From NCBI RefSeq assembly GCF_902859855.1, contig NZ_CADIKH010000021.1, positions 79,148-143,147 of the forward strand: a DNA stretch of 64,000 nucleotides, in the 5' to 3' direction. A program made the position numbers and the translations under genes. This document shows positions 9,094 to 17,420 of this stretch, one piece after another. The stretch is from Paraburkholderia humisilvae (lineage in GTDB: Bacteria; Pseudomonadota; Gammaproteobacteria; Burkholderiales; Burkholderiaceae). The notes beneath the pieces are model-generated. The model saw only the letters and a program-made list of their open reading frames with translations, made no database searches and was not told where the DNA came from. The first letter of the stretch is position 1; every line of letters starts with the position of its first letter.

Positions 9094-9120
9094 GTGACCG
9101 GTCTTTCACAGACCGGTCAC
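9094..9120 (+). terminator. Probable terminator hairpin after dctA
   Basis: Perfect 11-bp inverted repeat GTGACCGGTCT / AGACCGGTCAC with a five-base loop, 45 bp after the dctA stop. It is followed by a short mixed T-rich stretch rather than a clean U tract, so efficiency is uncertain. Confidence 0.65.
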
Positions 9121-9224
9121 ACTCATTTTCGACAGGCTCATGAACGGTTGGAAGACACGGCGGCATCGTGACGCGCATGCCCGCTGCGAAGGCTTGTAAA
9201 GCGAATGTTTTTTCGCTGAAAGCC

Positions 9225-9251
9225 TCAAGTTCGGCGTGCCGGTGCCGTTGA
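9225..9251 (+). promoter_or_regulatory. Sigma-28 (FliA)-like promoter before the chemoreceptor gene
   Basis: TCAAGTTC, an 11-base spacer and GCCGTTGA match the flagellar sigma-28 consensus (TAAAGTTT, 11 bases, GCCGATAA) at six of eight positions in each box. It lies 78 bp before the methyl-accepting protein start, a class of gene often under this sigma factor. Confidence 0.5.
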
Positions 9252-9329
9252 TATCAGCGATAGACCGGGCAACGACCGGATGGTTGGGTCGAGGGCCGGT
9301 TAGTCCAAAAACAACTCACTTGGCCAATC

Positions 9330-10874
9330 ATGTTTTCACGCCTCTCGATTTCCGCCCGGCTTTGGGCAACTACTGCACTTCTTGGTGTTCTGATCGTCGC
9401 CATCGGTCTGCTTGCGCAATTCGGCATGCAGGACCTGAGCGGCGATCTGGACTATGCGTACTCGAACCAGCTGGCGTCGTCGATTGCGCTCGGCAAGTCG
9501 AACCTCAACCTGACGATCGTGCGCACCACGCTCGATCGCGCGATGCTGCACCCGGACTCACCGGAAGTACCGAAACTGATCGACAAGGCGGGTGACTACA
9601 TGGCGATCTCGGATCGTGCATGGCAGGAGTACAGCGCGCTGCCGCATGAAGCCGATGAGCAGGCGCTCGTCGATGCCGCGAACAGCGCGCGCAACGCGAT
9701 CATCCAGCAGGCGTTGCTGCCGATGATGGATGCGCTGAAGAAAGGCGACGCGAAGACGGCCGACGACATCGCGATGAACGTGATCGTGAAGTACACGGTG
9801 CCGCTCGCGAAGGCATGGGATGCGCTTGCGCAATGGAAACTCGCGAGCGGCAAGCGCGCGTTCGACGACGCGCGCGAGCAGTTCAGGGTGCTGCGCATCA
9901 TCGGCGCGGTGCTGATCGTGGTCGGCATCGGCGCGTGCGTCGCCTGCGCGAGCGGCCTGAACCGTTCGATCTCGCGACCGCTCGTCACCGTGCTCGAGCA
10001 GTTGCGCCGTATCGCGAGCGGCGATCTGACCGGCCGCTTCGACGTGCTCTCGCAGGACGAGATGGGCAAGCTTGTGGAAGGCCTGAAGACGATGCAAGGC
10101 GGGCTGACCGAAACGGTTCGTCAGGTCACGCACAGCTCCGAGTCGATTGTCTCGGCGACGCGGCAGATCGCAGCGGGCAATAGCGACCTGTCGCAGCGTA
10201 CCGAAGAGCAGGCTGCTTCGCTGGAAGAAACCGCGGCGAGCATGGAGCAGCTGACCGCCACCGTCAAACAGAATGCCGATAACGCGCGCCAGGCGCAGGA
10301 TCTGGCCGGCAAGGCAAACGTTATCGCCGGGCGTGGCGCGACCGTGGTCGGCGACGTGGTCGAGACGATGGGCAGCATCGACCGTAGCTCGCAGAAGATT
10401 GCCGATATTACCGGCGTCATCGAGAGCATCGCGTTCCAGACCAATATTCTCGCGTTGAACGCGGCCGTCGAAGCAGCGCGTGCCGGCGATCAGGGCCGTG
10501 GCTTCGCGGTGGTCGCGGGCGAAGTGCGCTCGCTTGCACAGCGCGCGGGCGTCGCGGCCAAAGAGATCAAGGAGCTGATCGGTGATTCGGTCGAGCGCGT
10601 CAATGCGGGCGCGCGCCTCGTGGGCACCGCGGGCGAAACGATGGAAGAGCTGCGTCAGGCGATCTCGCATGTGACCTCGATCATGGACGAGATTGCCGCG
10701 GCGTCCGACGAGCAGCGCGATGGCATCGAACAGGTCAACCGCGCCGTGACGCAGATGGATCAGGTGTCGCAGCAGAATGCGGCGCTGGTCGAAGAAGCGG
10801 CTGCGGCGGCTGCGGCGCTCGATGAACAGGCGCATTCGCTGCGGCGCGCGGTGTCGGTGTTCCAGCTCGCGTGA
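9330..10874 (+). CDS. Methyl-accepting chemotaxis protein
   Basis: 514-residue chemoreceptor of the Tar/Tsr architecture. Membrane segment 1 is at about 11-31, a four-helix-bundle periplasmic sensor at about 35-187, membrane segment 2 at about 190-210 (IIGAVLIVVGIGACVACA), then HAMP and a cytoplasmic signalling domain. The hairpin tip that binds CheA/CheW is recognisable near residue 375 (NAAVEAARAGDQGRGFAVVA). QTNILALNAAVE and EEQAASLEETAASMEQ are typical methylation-helix surroundings. There is no C-terminal CheR/CheB-binding pentapeptide; the protein ends in FQLA. Ligand unknown; neighbouring tartrate genes make an organic acid possible but this is only positional. A sigma-28-like promoter precedes it. 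Confidence 0.93.
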   Translation: MFSRLSISARLWATTALLGVLIVAIGLLAQFGMQDLSGDLDYAYSNQLASSIALGKSNLNLTIVRTTLDRAMLHPDSPEVPKLIDKAGDYMAISDRAWQEYSALPHEADEQALVDAANSARNAIIQQALLPMMDALKKGDAKTADDIAMNVIVKYTVPLAKAWDALAQWKLASGKRAFDDAREQFRVLRIIGAVLIVVGIGACVACASGLNRSISRPLVTVLEQLRRIASGDLTGRFDVLSQDEMGKLVEGLKTMQGGLTETVRQVTHSSESIVSATRQIAAGNSDLSQRTEEQAASLEETAASMEQLTATVKQNADNARQAQDLAGKANVIAGRGATVVGDVVETMGSIDRSSQKIADITGVIESIAFQTNILALNAAVEAARAGDQGRGFAVVAGEVRSLAQRAGVAAKEIKELIGDSVERVNAGARLVGTAGETMEELRQAISHVTSIMDEIAAASDEQRDGIEQVNRAVTQMDQVSQQNAALVEEAAAAAAALDEQAHSLRRAVSVFQLA

Positions 10875-10957
10875 GCCTGCGTTTGAGCGCCGGGTTTGCG
10901 CGTTGCCTATGAGCGCGGTGCGGAGCTGGGGCATGACGCCCCGGTGTTGCGCCGAAG

Positions 10958-11401
10958 CTAGTCGTACGTGACGCGCGTGACGCCGTCACTCGACAGTAGC
11001 CGCACGCGCTCGCCCGGACGGAACAACCCGTCGCTGGCGTTCTGCGTGATCGCGCGCCAGCTGCCGTCGTCGAGGCGCACGGTGATTTCCTGGCCGCGCT
11101 GCTGCGCAAGCTTGTGCTGAACCTCATTGCCGGCGACCGCGCCGGCCACGCCGCCGAGGACCCCCATCAGCAACGACCCGTGCCCGTGGCCGAGCGCGCT
11201 GCCGGCGACGCCGCCAAGCAGGCCGCCGCCGAGTGCGCCGAGCACGCCGGGCTGGCCGTTGCTCGTGTCGATTGTCACGTTGCGCACGTTTTCGACCGTC
11301 CCCATGCGCACGGCTGCTTCGCGCTGCGCCTGTGCGGCGCCAGCGGGTCTCACGATCGGTGCGAACGGAAGTCCATGCACACGCATCAGATGCTGGAACA
11401 C
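10958..11401 (-). CDS. Glycine-zipper 2TM (SlyB-like) protein
   Basis: 147-residue protein with the SlyB/17-kDa-antigen layout: a VRMGTVENVRNVTI strand segment, a glycine-zipper double hairpin at about 52-93 (GVLGALGGGLLGGVAG and LLMGVLGGVAGAVAG), and a C-terminal ITVRLDDGSW...FRPGERVRLL segment. Relatives are outer-membrane lipoproteins that stabilise the envelope. No signal peptide or lipobox cysteine can be seen at the N-terminus given here, and none is obvious upstream in this frame. The gene may have lost its export signal, or the start may be wrong. It is convergent with the chemoreceptor gene. Confidence 0.75.
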   Translation of the reverse strand: MFQHLMRVHGLPFAPIVRPAGAAQAQREAAVRMGTVENVRNVTIDTSNGQPGVLGALGGGLLGGVAGSALGHGHGSLLMGVLGGVAGAVAGNEVQHKLAQQRGQEITVRLDDGSWRAITQNASDGLFRPGERVRLLSSDGVTRVTYD

Positions 11402-11594
11402 CGTTTGCTAGCGTATGCACGACTGCGAATAAACGCAGTATGTTTTGCGCAGTGTGTAGCAAACGGCCGCGCAGGCGGCACGCATGCACGCTGACAGACT
11501 CGCTACCCAACTCCGGCAAGTCAGGCGCCGGGCCCCGCGTCGACGACCGCGCGGCACCCGGCGACCTGAACGTCCGGACTCAACTAACCAGAAT

Positions 11595-12512
11595 ATGGGA
11601 GGCGTTGTGGCGTCAACGAAACGCGCCGGGCGGCTGGCCGGAAAGAGTCGCACCCTGAAAGCGGGCAGCCCGGCGCTGTGGGCGACCGCCAGCGCCGCGC
11701 TGGCCGTGTGCGCCGCGCCGGGCGCGCTTGCGCAAACGCCATCGCCGCTTGGCGAATGGCAGTATTCGGCGGGCGTGCCGCTCGAGAAGATGTTCGAGCC
11801 GCCGGAGGAACGCACGAACTGGGAAACGCGGGTCGGCGCCGGGATGACGTTCGAGCCGCGCTATGACGGTTCGTCGCGCTATCACATCCTCGCCGGCCCA
11901 AGCCTCGATATCCGCTACAAGGACCTCGCGTTCCTGTCCACTGGCGAAGGTCTCGGTGTCAATGTGTTGCAGGGCGACAACTGGCGTACCAGCATCGCCG
12001 CGGTGTACGACCTCGGACGGCGTGCCCACGACGACCCGCAGCACCTGAACGGCTTGGGCAATATCAACCCGGCGCCGGAAATCAAGCTGGCCGCCGAATA
12101 CGTGATATCAAAGGATTTTCCGCTGACCTTCCGGACCGCGATCACGCGTAGCATCGGCGGCTCGAATGGCTGGATCGCGGACGTCGGCGCCTATATGCCG
12201 ATGCCCGGCAGTTCGGACTCGTTTTTCTGGTTCGCCGGTCCTTCGGTGTCCTTCGCCGATTCGACGTATATGAACAGCTGGTTCGGCGTGAACCCCGCGC
12301 AGTCCGCCGCGTCGGGCTTGCGGCAGTACGACGCGAGCGCCGGCCTCAAGTCGGCCGGCTTCGGCATCACGATGATCTGGTTCGTCAACAAGCACTGGTT
12401 CGTCACGGCGGACGGCGCGATCAAGCGTTTGCTCGGCAGTGCCGCGGCGAGCCCGGTGATCCAGACCAAGACGAATGGCGTCTGCGATATATCGTTGAAC
12501 TATCAGTTCTGA
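11595..12512 (+). CDS. MipA/OmpV-family outer-membrane protein
   Basis: Outer-membrane beta-barrel protein of the MipA (MltA-interacting)/OmpV family. A signal peptide (about residues 5-36, ending GALAQ) is followed by a mature part that starts with the typical TRVGAGMTFEPRYDGSSRY segment, has repeated amphipathic strands and ends in aromatic SLNYQF, the C-terminal signature recognised by the Bam machinery. MipA of E. coli scaffolds the lytic transglycosylase MltA; other members relate to envelope stress or polymyxin response. The start is either ATG 11595 or GTG 11607, the latter with GGGAGG four bases before it; both give the same signal peptide core. A longer frame to 11484 is less likely. 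Confidence 0.85.
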   Translation: MGGVVASTKRAGRLAGKSRTLKAGSPALWATASAALAVCAAPGALAQTPSPLGEWQYSAGVPLEKMFEPPEERTNWETRVGAGMTFEPRYDGSSRYHILAGPSLDIRYKDLAFLSTGEGLGVNVLQGDNWRTSIAAVYDLGRRAHDDPQHLNGLGNINPAPEIKLAAEYVISKDFPLTFRTAITRSIGGSNGWIADVGAYMPMPGSSDSFFWFAGPSVSFADSTYMNSWFGVNPAQSAASGLRQYDASAGLKSAGFGITMIWFVNKHWFVTADGAIKRLLGSAAASPVIQTKTNGVCDISLNYQF

Positions 12513-12558
12513 CGCTCGACGTTCGTCTGGCACGGTCGGTGCCGCTGCGTTGCCGTGC

Positions 12559-12634
12559 GCCGACTTGCCGACTTGCCGACTTGCCGACTTGCCGACTTGC
12601 CGACTTGCCGACTAGTCGACTAGTCGACTAGTCG
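12559..12634. repeat. Tandem 8-bp repeat
   Basis: Six consecutive copies of GCCGACTT, then one GCCGACTA and two GTCGACTA variants ending in GTCG, all in phase with a strict eight-base period. The array begins 46 bp after the MipA-type gene and runs into the last codons of the minus-strand membrane-protein gene. Strand slippage would change copy number. Confidence 0.9.
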
Positions 12635-13587
12635 CTGGCGTTCGCGCGGCTACCGTTCGACGCTTGCGGGACCGCGGCGCATGCTTGCCGGGCAGCCGGC
12701 TTTGTTGTAACGCCGGGCTTCGCTAGCCGCTCGGTTGGCTCTTTAGTTAGTCTTTTAGCCAGCGCTTTAGTCGGGCCCTTAGTGAGACCTTTAGTGAGAC
12801 CTTTAGTCAGGCCCTTAGTGAGGCATTTAGTCAGGCCCTGGACCACCACCGCTAGCGCTACCGCTTGTGCAAACGCCGCGAGCACCGGCTCGCGGGTTAG
12901 CGCGAACGACAGAAAGAGGCAGAACGCGCCGAACGAAAAGCGGCCGGCCACCATCCCGCGCAACAGCGCGATCACAAATTCCGGACCGTGCGCACGGTGC
13001 GACGACACCGACAACACGGTGGCCATCAGCGGAAATACCGCCAGCAGGCCACTCCAGCTCGCGCCGAGTCGGCCCGACAGCGCGGTGACCGTGAGGGTGA
13101 GCACGACGCCCGCGAGCATGCGACCGAACAGGTCGATGCGTGCGAGCGGTGCGCCGGAGGCCACTGCGTGACTGCGCGGCAAAAATGCGTTGCCGAAGCC
13201 CACACCCAGCGCGGCCGCAGCGAGTGCCCATGCCGGCGATGCGGATGATGCGGCAGCGGCGGCCGAGACCGGCAGCAGCGCCAGCGCGCTCGCGCTGGCG
13301 AACCACGCGACGAGCCCCACGGCGAGCGCAACACGCCAGCTCGCGGCACGGCAGGTCCATGCATAGCCGAAGTTGAATGCTTCAGATGCGAGGATTGCCG
13401 CAAGCGACAGCGTTGCGGCACGAGCGCCGAAAGAAGGACCGTGCTGGAGCACGAGCAGGTAGAGAATCGGCCCGGCCACGACGGGCAGACCGGCGAGCCA
13501 TCCGGCGATGGCCGGTCCCCACCATTTGCCTGACATCGATACGGCCAGCAGGAACGACGGAACCAGCGTGAGCTTGAGAGCAAGCAT
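12628..13587 (-). CDS. Multi-pass membrane protein with C-terminal LTKG repeats
   Basis: Unknown-function membrane protein of 319 residues. Residues about 1-255 are very hydrophobic with roughly eight predicted helices, including a Trp-rich first loop (SGKWWGPAIAGW). The tail after about 258 is soluble and strongly basic, built from four-residue repeats: LTKC, then three LTKG, then degenerate PTKA, LAKR, LTKE, PTER, LAKP. The start at 13587 removes 17 atypical residues of the longer frame. Function could be transport, but no transporter signature is seen. The repeat-encoding DNA is a 12-bp tandem array and probably length-variable. It is divergent from the acetyltransferase gene across 136 bp. 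Confidence 0.7.
   Translation of the reverse strand: MLALKLTLVPSFLLAVSMSGKWWGPAIAGWLAGLPVVAGPILYLLVLQHGPSFGARAATLSLAAILASEAFNFGYAWTCRAASWRVALAVGLVAWFASASALALLPVSAAAAASSASPAWALAAAALGVGFGNAFLPRSHAVASGAPLARIDLFGRMLAGVVLTLTVTALSGRLGASWSGLLAVFPLMATVLSVSSHRAHGPEFVIALLRGMVAGRFSFGAFCLFLSFALTREPVLAAFAQAVALAVVVQGLTKCLTKGLTKGLTKGLTKGPTKALAKRLTKEPTERLAKPGVTTKPAARQACAAVPQASNGSRANASD
12767..12838 (-). repeat. 12-bp coding tandem repeat (LTKG units)
   Basis: About six imperfect 12-base units of the type CCTTTAGTGAGA / CCCTTAGTCAGG on the plus strand encode the Leu-Thr-Lys-Gly units of the membrane protein tail. Unit length is a multiple of three, so copy changes keep the frame. Confidence 0.8.
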
Positions 13588-13723
13588 ACGAATGCGCGGA
13601 TGGTAAAGCGGGAGTATACCTGTGCGCCTGTGGGGCAATGCACCGCCCAGAGGAATAAAGGGGCACGCCCGAGCGTCCCGGTGAGTGTCGATGCATCATC
13701 GTCGCCATGCTCAAAAGGTAGCC

Positions 13724-14323
13724 ATGAACATGCTTTCAGAATCCCCGCGCGTCGTGACGATCGGCGCGTCAGCCGATCTCGACGCGGCAATCGCGGCGCT
13801 CGTCCTCGCAAACGTCGAGGACCCTGTGATGCGCTGGGTGTTTGACACCCCGCTGCGCATGATGACCTATGCGCCGCGGCTATTCCGCGTGCTCGTGACC
13901 CATTCGTTTCTTGCGGGTAGCGCGCAACGGACCGACGACGGCCGCGCGATTGCGTGCTGGCAGCCGCCTGGAGTGGAAGACGACGACGGCGAGATCGCTG
14001 CGATCGTCCGCGACGGCTGCGCGCCAGAGAAGCTCGAGGACCTGGGCGGAGTCGTCGAGCAGCTTCAGCTCTATCGCCCGAAAGAACCGTACTGGTATCT
14101 GTCCGCGCTGGGCGTCGATCCGGTCGCGCAAAATCAGGGGCGCGGGGCTCTGCTGTTGCGCGCTCGTCTCGACGAGTGCGACGCGGCGCATCGGCCCGTG
14201 TATCTGTGGTCGTCCAACCAGCGCAACGTGCCGTTTTACGAGCGGCACGGTTTCGAAGTGCAGGCGATGCTGCGCGTGAGCACCTGCCCGCCGATGATCC
14301 CGATGGTGCGGCGCGCGCGGTAA
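13724..14323 (+). CDS. GNAT-family N-acetyltransferase
   Basis: 199-residue acetyltransferase of the GNAT superfamily. The acetyl-CoA-binding motif A is clear at about 128-145: YLSALGVDPVAQNQGRGALLL, with the Q-x-x-G-R-G loop. The closing motif B is VPFYERHGFEVQ near 178. The N-terminal half contains an unusual long helical insert and WQPPGVED, common in the subgroup that acts on small molecules. The start at 13724 has an AAAAGG site seven bases upstream; the frame to 13685 has none. Substrate cannot be predicted. It is convergent with a short minus-strand gene 12 bp away. Confidence 0.85.
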   Translation: MNMLSESPRVVTIGASADLDAAIAALVLANVEDPVMRWVFDTPLRMMTYAPRLFRVLVTHSFLAGSAQRTDDGRAIACWQPPGVEDDDGEIAAIVRDGCAPEKLEDLGGVVEQLQLYRPKEPYWYLSALGVDPVAQNQGRGALLLRARLDECDAAHRPVYLWSSNQRNVPFYERHGFEVQAMLRVSTCPPMIPMVRRAR

Positions 14324-14335
14324 GCGCCCGCGCGG

Positions 14336-14488
14336 CTACACCGGATCCTTGTCCGGCGGCCCTTCGGGCCGCTGCGGCTCGTCGTTGTGATGGCCTGGCG
14401 ACGGCGGCGTCAGCGGATCGCCTTCGGGGTCGCGCGTCGGGTCCGCGAGTGGTTCCGGAATCGGCGCAGTGTGGATGCGGCTGAGCAT
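14336..14488 (-). CDS. Short proline-rich hypothetical protein (50 residues)
   Basis: Very short gene accepted because a GAGG ribosome-binding site precedes the ATG at 14488 by seven bases and the product has a distinct composition, unlike shadow frames: ten prolines, many Asp/Glu, and a final PPDKDPV. It has no signal peptide or hydrophobic segment and should be intrinsically disordered. I know no function. It lies 145 bp behind the PIG-L deacetylase gene on the same strand. Confidence 0.5.
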   Translation of the reverse strand: MLSRIHTAPIPEPLADPTRDPEGDPLTPPSPGHHNDEPQRPEGPPDKDPV

Positions 14489-14633
14489 GGCGTTACCTCG
14501 TGCTTGCCTTGTGCGGGCAGGGCGAGAAGCGGGACGGAAGGGTGGCCGGACGATGCGCTTCCAGCGCGCTTCCCTGGTACAGATAGCGTAGGCGATCCGC
14601 TTCGTGCCTGCTGGCACGTTGCACGCGGGCCGC

Positions 14634-15356
14634 TCAGGTTCTGCTGCGGCGCGCCGCGGCGATGCCGCGCGCCGTATCGAGTCGCCAGTAGCGTTCGCTT
14701 GCGAATACGTCCGCATAGCCTTGCGGGCCGAACGCGCGCAACTGGCTCGTATAGGCGCTGACTGCTTCGCGCTTCATCAGCGCTTGCCGTTGCATGTCGA
14801 TCGTGTGGTCGGCGACCGGATACGCGGGCGTTGCGACAATGCCGCGCTTCGCGAGATCGACGAGGCGCTCCTGTACGACGCCGCGCATCGGCCGGTAGAT
14901 CGCTTCCTCGTAGGCAAACCAGGTCAGATGCGACAGCCGCGGCAGGATCTCGCAACACGCATTGAATACCAGCAGGTGATCGGCGTGAAAAAGCCCGAGC
15001 GGCATCAGCAGCGTATTCGCAGTCGAACCGTAGATGGTTTCCTCGAGCGCGAAGGCGAGCTTGCTGATTGACGGCGAATCGAGATACTGAGCGTCGCGAA
15101 ACGGCAGTCGCACCGGTATCGCGTCGAGCACGGCGAGTGCATGGTTGTCTTCGATGGTGCGCGCATGCACGGACTCGTACGCGCCGGCAAAACCGGCCTT
15201 CGTGTCCCATTCGGTACACATATCGTGCTCGGGCGGGGCGGCGAACACGGTGCAGACAGCGGCATCGGGAGAGGTGGCGAGCAACGCGCCGCAACTGAAC
15301 ACGGCGTCATCGAAATGCGGGGACACGACAAAGAGACGCGGGTTGGTTTCGCTCAT
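14634..15356 (-). CDS. PIG-L/LmbE-family zinc-dependent deacetylase
   Basis: 240-residue member of the LmbE/PIG-L fold. The family metal-binding motif is present as SPHFDDAVFSCG at about 11-22, where H and two D bind zinc, and the third ligand is probably the histidine in LGLFHADH near 123. Members deacetylate N-acetylglucosamine-type sugars, as in mycothiol, bacillithiol or teicoplanin-type pathways. The start at 15356 puts MSETN ahead of the first strand as is usual. Context: it follows a MocA-like gene by 207 bp on the same strand and gives no clear pathway. A detoxification or sugar-processing role is possible; the substrate is unknown. Confidence 0.85.
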   Translation of the reverse strand: MSETNPRLFVVSPHFDDAVFSCGALLATSPDAAVCTVFAAPPEHDMCTEWDTKAGFAGAYESVHARTIEDNHALAVLDAIPVRLPFRDAQYLDSPSISKLAFALEETIYGSTANTLLMPLGLFHADHLLVFNACCEILPRLSHLTWFAYEEAIYRPMRGVVQERLVDLAKRGIVATPAYPVADHTIDMQRQALMKREAVSAYTSQLRAFGPQGYADVFASERYWRLDTARGIAAARRSRT

Positions 15357-15563
15357 ACAGGTTTGTGAGTGCGGGACCTGCCTGGAGGGGCGGGGATGAA
15401 TGCGCGGTGACGCACGGCTATGGCCTTTCACCAGCTTACGCGGAAATGCGCGACGCTGGGTCGGGATTTCATGCCGGACGCTTGCGCGGCCGTCCGGCGA
15501 GTCCGCAAGACATGTGCCTGCGTGGTGTCCATGTTCGGCGGGGCTGCCCTCGGGTAATGACTT

Positions 15564-16151
15564 CTACAGCTTGCGCAAATCTTCCGGCGTATCGACGTCG
15601 GCAAGGACGCCGGGATCGTCGACGTCGATGCGCGTCACGGTGTGCAGCGCGAACAGCGCACGCGCACCGGTGTCACCGTCCAGCGCGCGCAGCGCGTCGC
15701 GATGCGCGAGGCCGAACCCGACCGGGTGGCCGCGCTGCCCGCGATAGGTCGGTGCGACGATCGATGCGCCGTCATCGAGCGTGCGTGCGACCGCCTCGAT
15801 TGTGTCGACGGCGATGCGCGGCATGTCGGCGAGGGCGACGATCCAGCTTTCCGCGTCGTCGCTCGCGGCGACACCGGCGGCGAGGCTGGCGCCCATGCCG
15901 CGTTGCGCGTCGGTTGAAAAGACGACGTCGCAGCCGGCATCGTTGAGCACGCGCGCAAGCGCGTCGGAGCCGGGGCGGACGACCGCGATCGCGCGCGACA
16001 CAACTCGCAGCAGACGGTGCGCGGACTCGTGAGCGACCGGCGTGCCGTCAGGCAGGCGGGCGAGGAGTTTGTTGTGAAGGCCGTCCGGATCGAAGCGCGA
16101 TCCGTAACCGGCGGCGAGCAGCACGCCGGTGGCGAGCGACGCGTAAGCCAT
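15564..16151 (-). CDS. mocA: MocA-like molybdenum cofactor cytidylyltransferase
   Basis: 195-residue nucleotidyltransferase of the MobA/MocA type. The N-terminal signature VLLAAGYGSRF (about 10-20) binds the nucleotide phosphates, GMGASLAAGV (about 88-97) and the ALADMPR motif (about 109-115) place it with MocA/PucB proteins, and GHPVGFG near 145 is the MocA-type substrate loop. MocA transfers CMP from CTP to molybdopterin-Mo to make the cytosine dinucleotide cofactor of xanthine-oxidase-family enzymes. The paoABC genes, about 7 kb away, encode such an enzyme and are a likely client. It sits 89 bp behind the AraC regulator on the same strand. Confidence 0.85.
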   Translation of the reverse strand: MAYASLATGVLLAAGYGSRFDPDGLHNKLLARLPDGTPVAHESAHRLLRVVSRAIAVVRPGSDALARVLNDAGCDVVFSTDAQRGMGASLAAGVAASDDAESWIVALADMPRIAVDTIEAVARTLDDGASIVAPTYRGQRGHPVGFGLAHRDALRALDGDTGARALFALHTVTRIDVDDPGVLADVDTPEDLRKL

Positions 16152-16240
16152 GAGCGGCACCGGAAGAAGGGAATGAACCCGATTGTGCGGCGCAACGGAT
16201 GACCACGCAAGCGGCATAAGCCGGGCGGGGCCGGTGTCGG

Positions 16241-17209
16241 CTATTGAGCGTGGTCCGGACTGCGATGTGCTCGCCGAAACACGATAGGGGAAACGCCGAA
16301 GGTTTCCTTGAACAGACGGCTGAAGTGCGTGGCGTCGCTGAATCCCCAGCTGAACGCAATTTCGGTGATGGTGCGGCGGCTGCGAGGGTCGGACAGTTCC
16401 GCCCGGCACTTCGCCAGACGCCGTGCGCGGCACCAGCCGGCGACGGTCATCTGCCGCTCGTTGAAGATCCGCTGAAGATAGCGGACCGACACGCCGAAGC
16501 GGCTAGCGACCGCGACGGGCGTCAATTCAGGATCGTCGAGCCGTTGCTCCATATAGCGCATCACGCACGACATGAATTTGTCCTTCGGGGTCGTAGCGGT
16601 CTCGCGCACCCGCGCGGCGATGGTCGCGGCGAGGACATCCAGCGTGGTGTCGATGCAGGACGCGAGCGGTTCGGTGCCACGTTCGATCACGTCGTCGGCG
16701 AGCGTCGTCAACCAGCTGCCTAGCAGTGCCCCGACGGGGCTGCGCGCTTCAATGCGCAAGCCGTCATAGGAGATCGCGTTCGGGACCACCTGCTGGAAAT
16801 GTTGAACCGGTATCACCATGCAGAGTTTGCGGAACGGTTCGGGCATCGCGAACCTTGCCTCGTAGCCGCTATACCAGAGTGCGATATCGCCTGGCACGAT
16901 TTCGGTGAGGTGCCCATTGCGCTCGTAAATCGTGCGGCCGGCGCGCTGATAAAGAATGCCGATGAAAGTGTCGCTATCCCGATTCAACTGTTGCTGACCG
17001 CGCAGCACGGTGAGCGGGGCGCCGGACACCGACAGCGCCCTTATCCCGCCCGCGCATTTCGGAATCACGTTGACGGAAGGCGGCGCGGCGTCATTCAGAC
17101 AGACGTCCCAGGTGACATGGTCGACGTGCATCGCGTGATGGAGTGCGTCGCCCTCGTAGTGCAAACGATGCATGGTTGCTGCATGAGTAGCGTCGAGGAA
17201 TTCGTTCAT
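16241..17209 (-). CDS. AraC-family transcriptional regulator
   Basis: 322-residue regulator. The N-terminal two thirds resemble the AraC-binding-2 sensor domain found in FeaR-like activators (GILYQRAGRTIYERNGH, GDIALWYSGYEARF). The C-terminal AraC/XylS DNA-binding domain has two HTH motifs: VASRFGVSVRYLQRIFNER (about 242-260) and ITEIAFSWGFSDATHFSRLFKETFG (about 285-309). The start at 17209 gives an N-terminus of normal length. It is divergent from the alpha/beta hydrolase across 211 bp, so that gene, and perhaps the GMC and aldehyde dehydrogenase genes beyond, are candidate targets. FeaR-type relatives respond to aromatic amines and aldehydes; the effector here is unknown. Confidence 0.9.
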   Translation of the reverse strand: MNEFLDATHAATMHRLHYEGDALHHAMHVDHVTWDVCLNDAAPPSVNVIPKCAGGIRALSVSGAPLTVLRGQQQLNRDSDTFIGILYQRAGRTIYERNGHLTEIVPGDIALWYSGYEARFAMPEPFRKLCMVIPVQHFQQVVPNAISYDGLRIEARSPVGALLGSWLTTLADDVIERGTEPLASCIDTTLDVLAATIAARVRETATTPKDKFMSCVMRYMEQRLDDPELTPVAVASRFGVSVRYLQRIFNERQMTVAGWCRARRLAKCRAELSDPRSRRTITEIAFSWGFSDATHFSRLFKETFGVSPIVFRRAHRSPDHAQ

Positions 17210-17420
17210 TGTGGCCCGATTCTGACTGCGAGTGCTGGAACGGCCAACCATACTAAACCGTGCGTCACGCGAAAACGGCACGTGCGCTTCGCTCAAATCA
17301 CCCGTCCTTCGCATCTGGCGCCCTCATCAAGGAAACGGTGCGCTCTACGCCATGCTGTCGCATCGACGACGGCTTACGATCTTGGCAACCCGACTTTCAT
17401 CCGGGCGACAGGGGCGACAC

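Noticed and set aside
7892..9178. 428-codon minus-strand frame opposite dctA
   Set aside because: Low-complexity His/Arg/Asp composition typical of a shadow; dctA family motifs are on the plus strand.
9558..10934. 458-codon minus-strand frame opposite the chemoreceptor
   Set aside because: No motif or ribosome-binding site; the receptor frame is unambiguous.
10930..10946. GGGGC-ATGAC-GCCCC hairpin after the chemoreceptor gene
   Set aside because: Only five-base arms and no U tract; frequent by chance in this GC-rich DNA.
12559..12634. CRISPR-like array
   Set aside because: The units are eight bases long with no spacers, so it is a simple tandem repeat.
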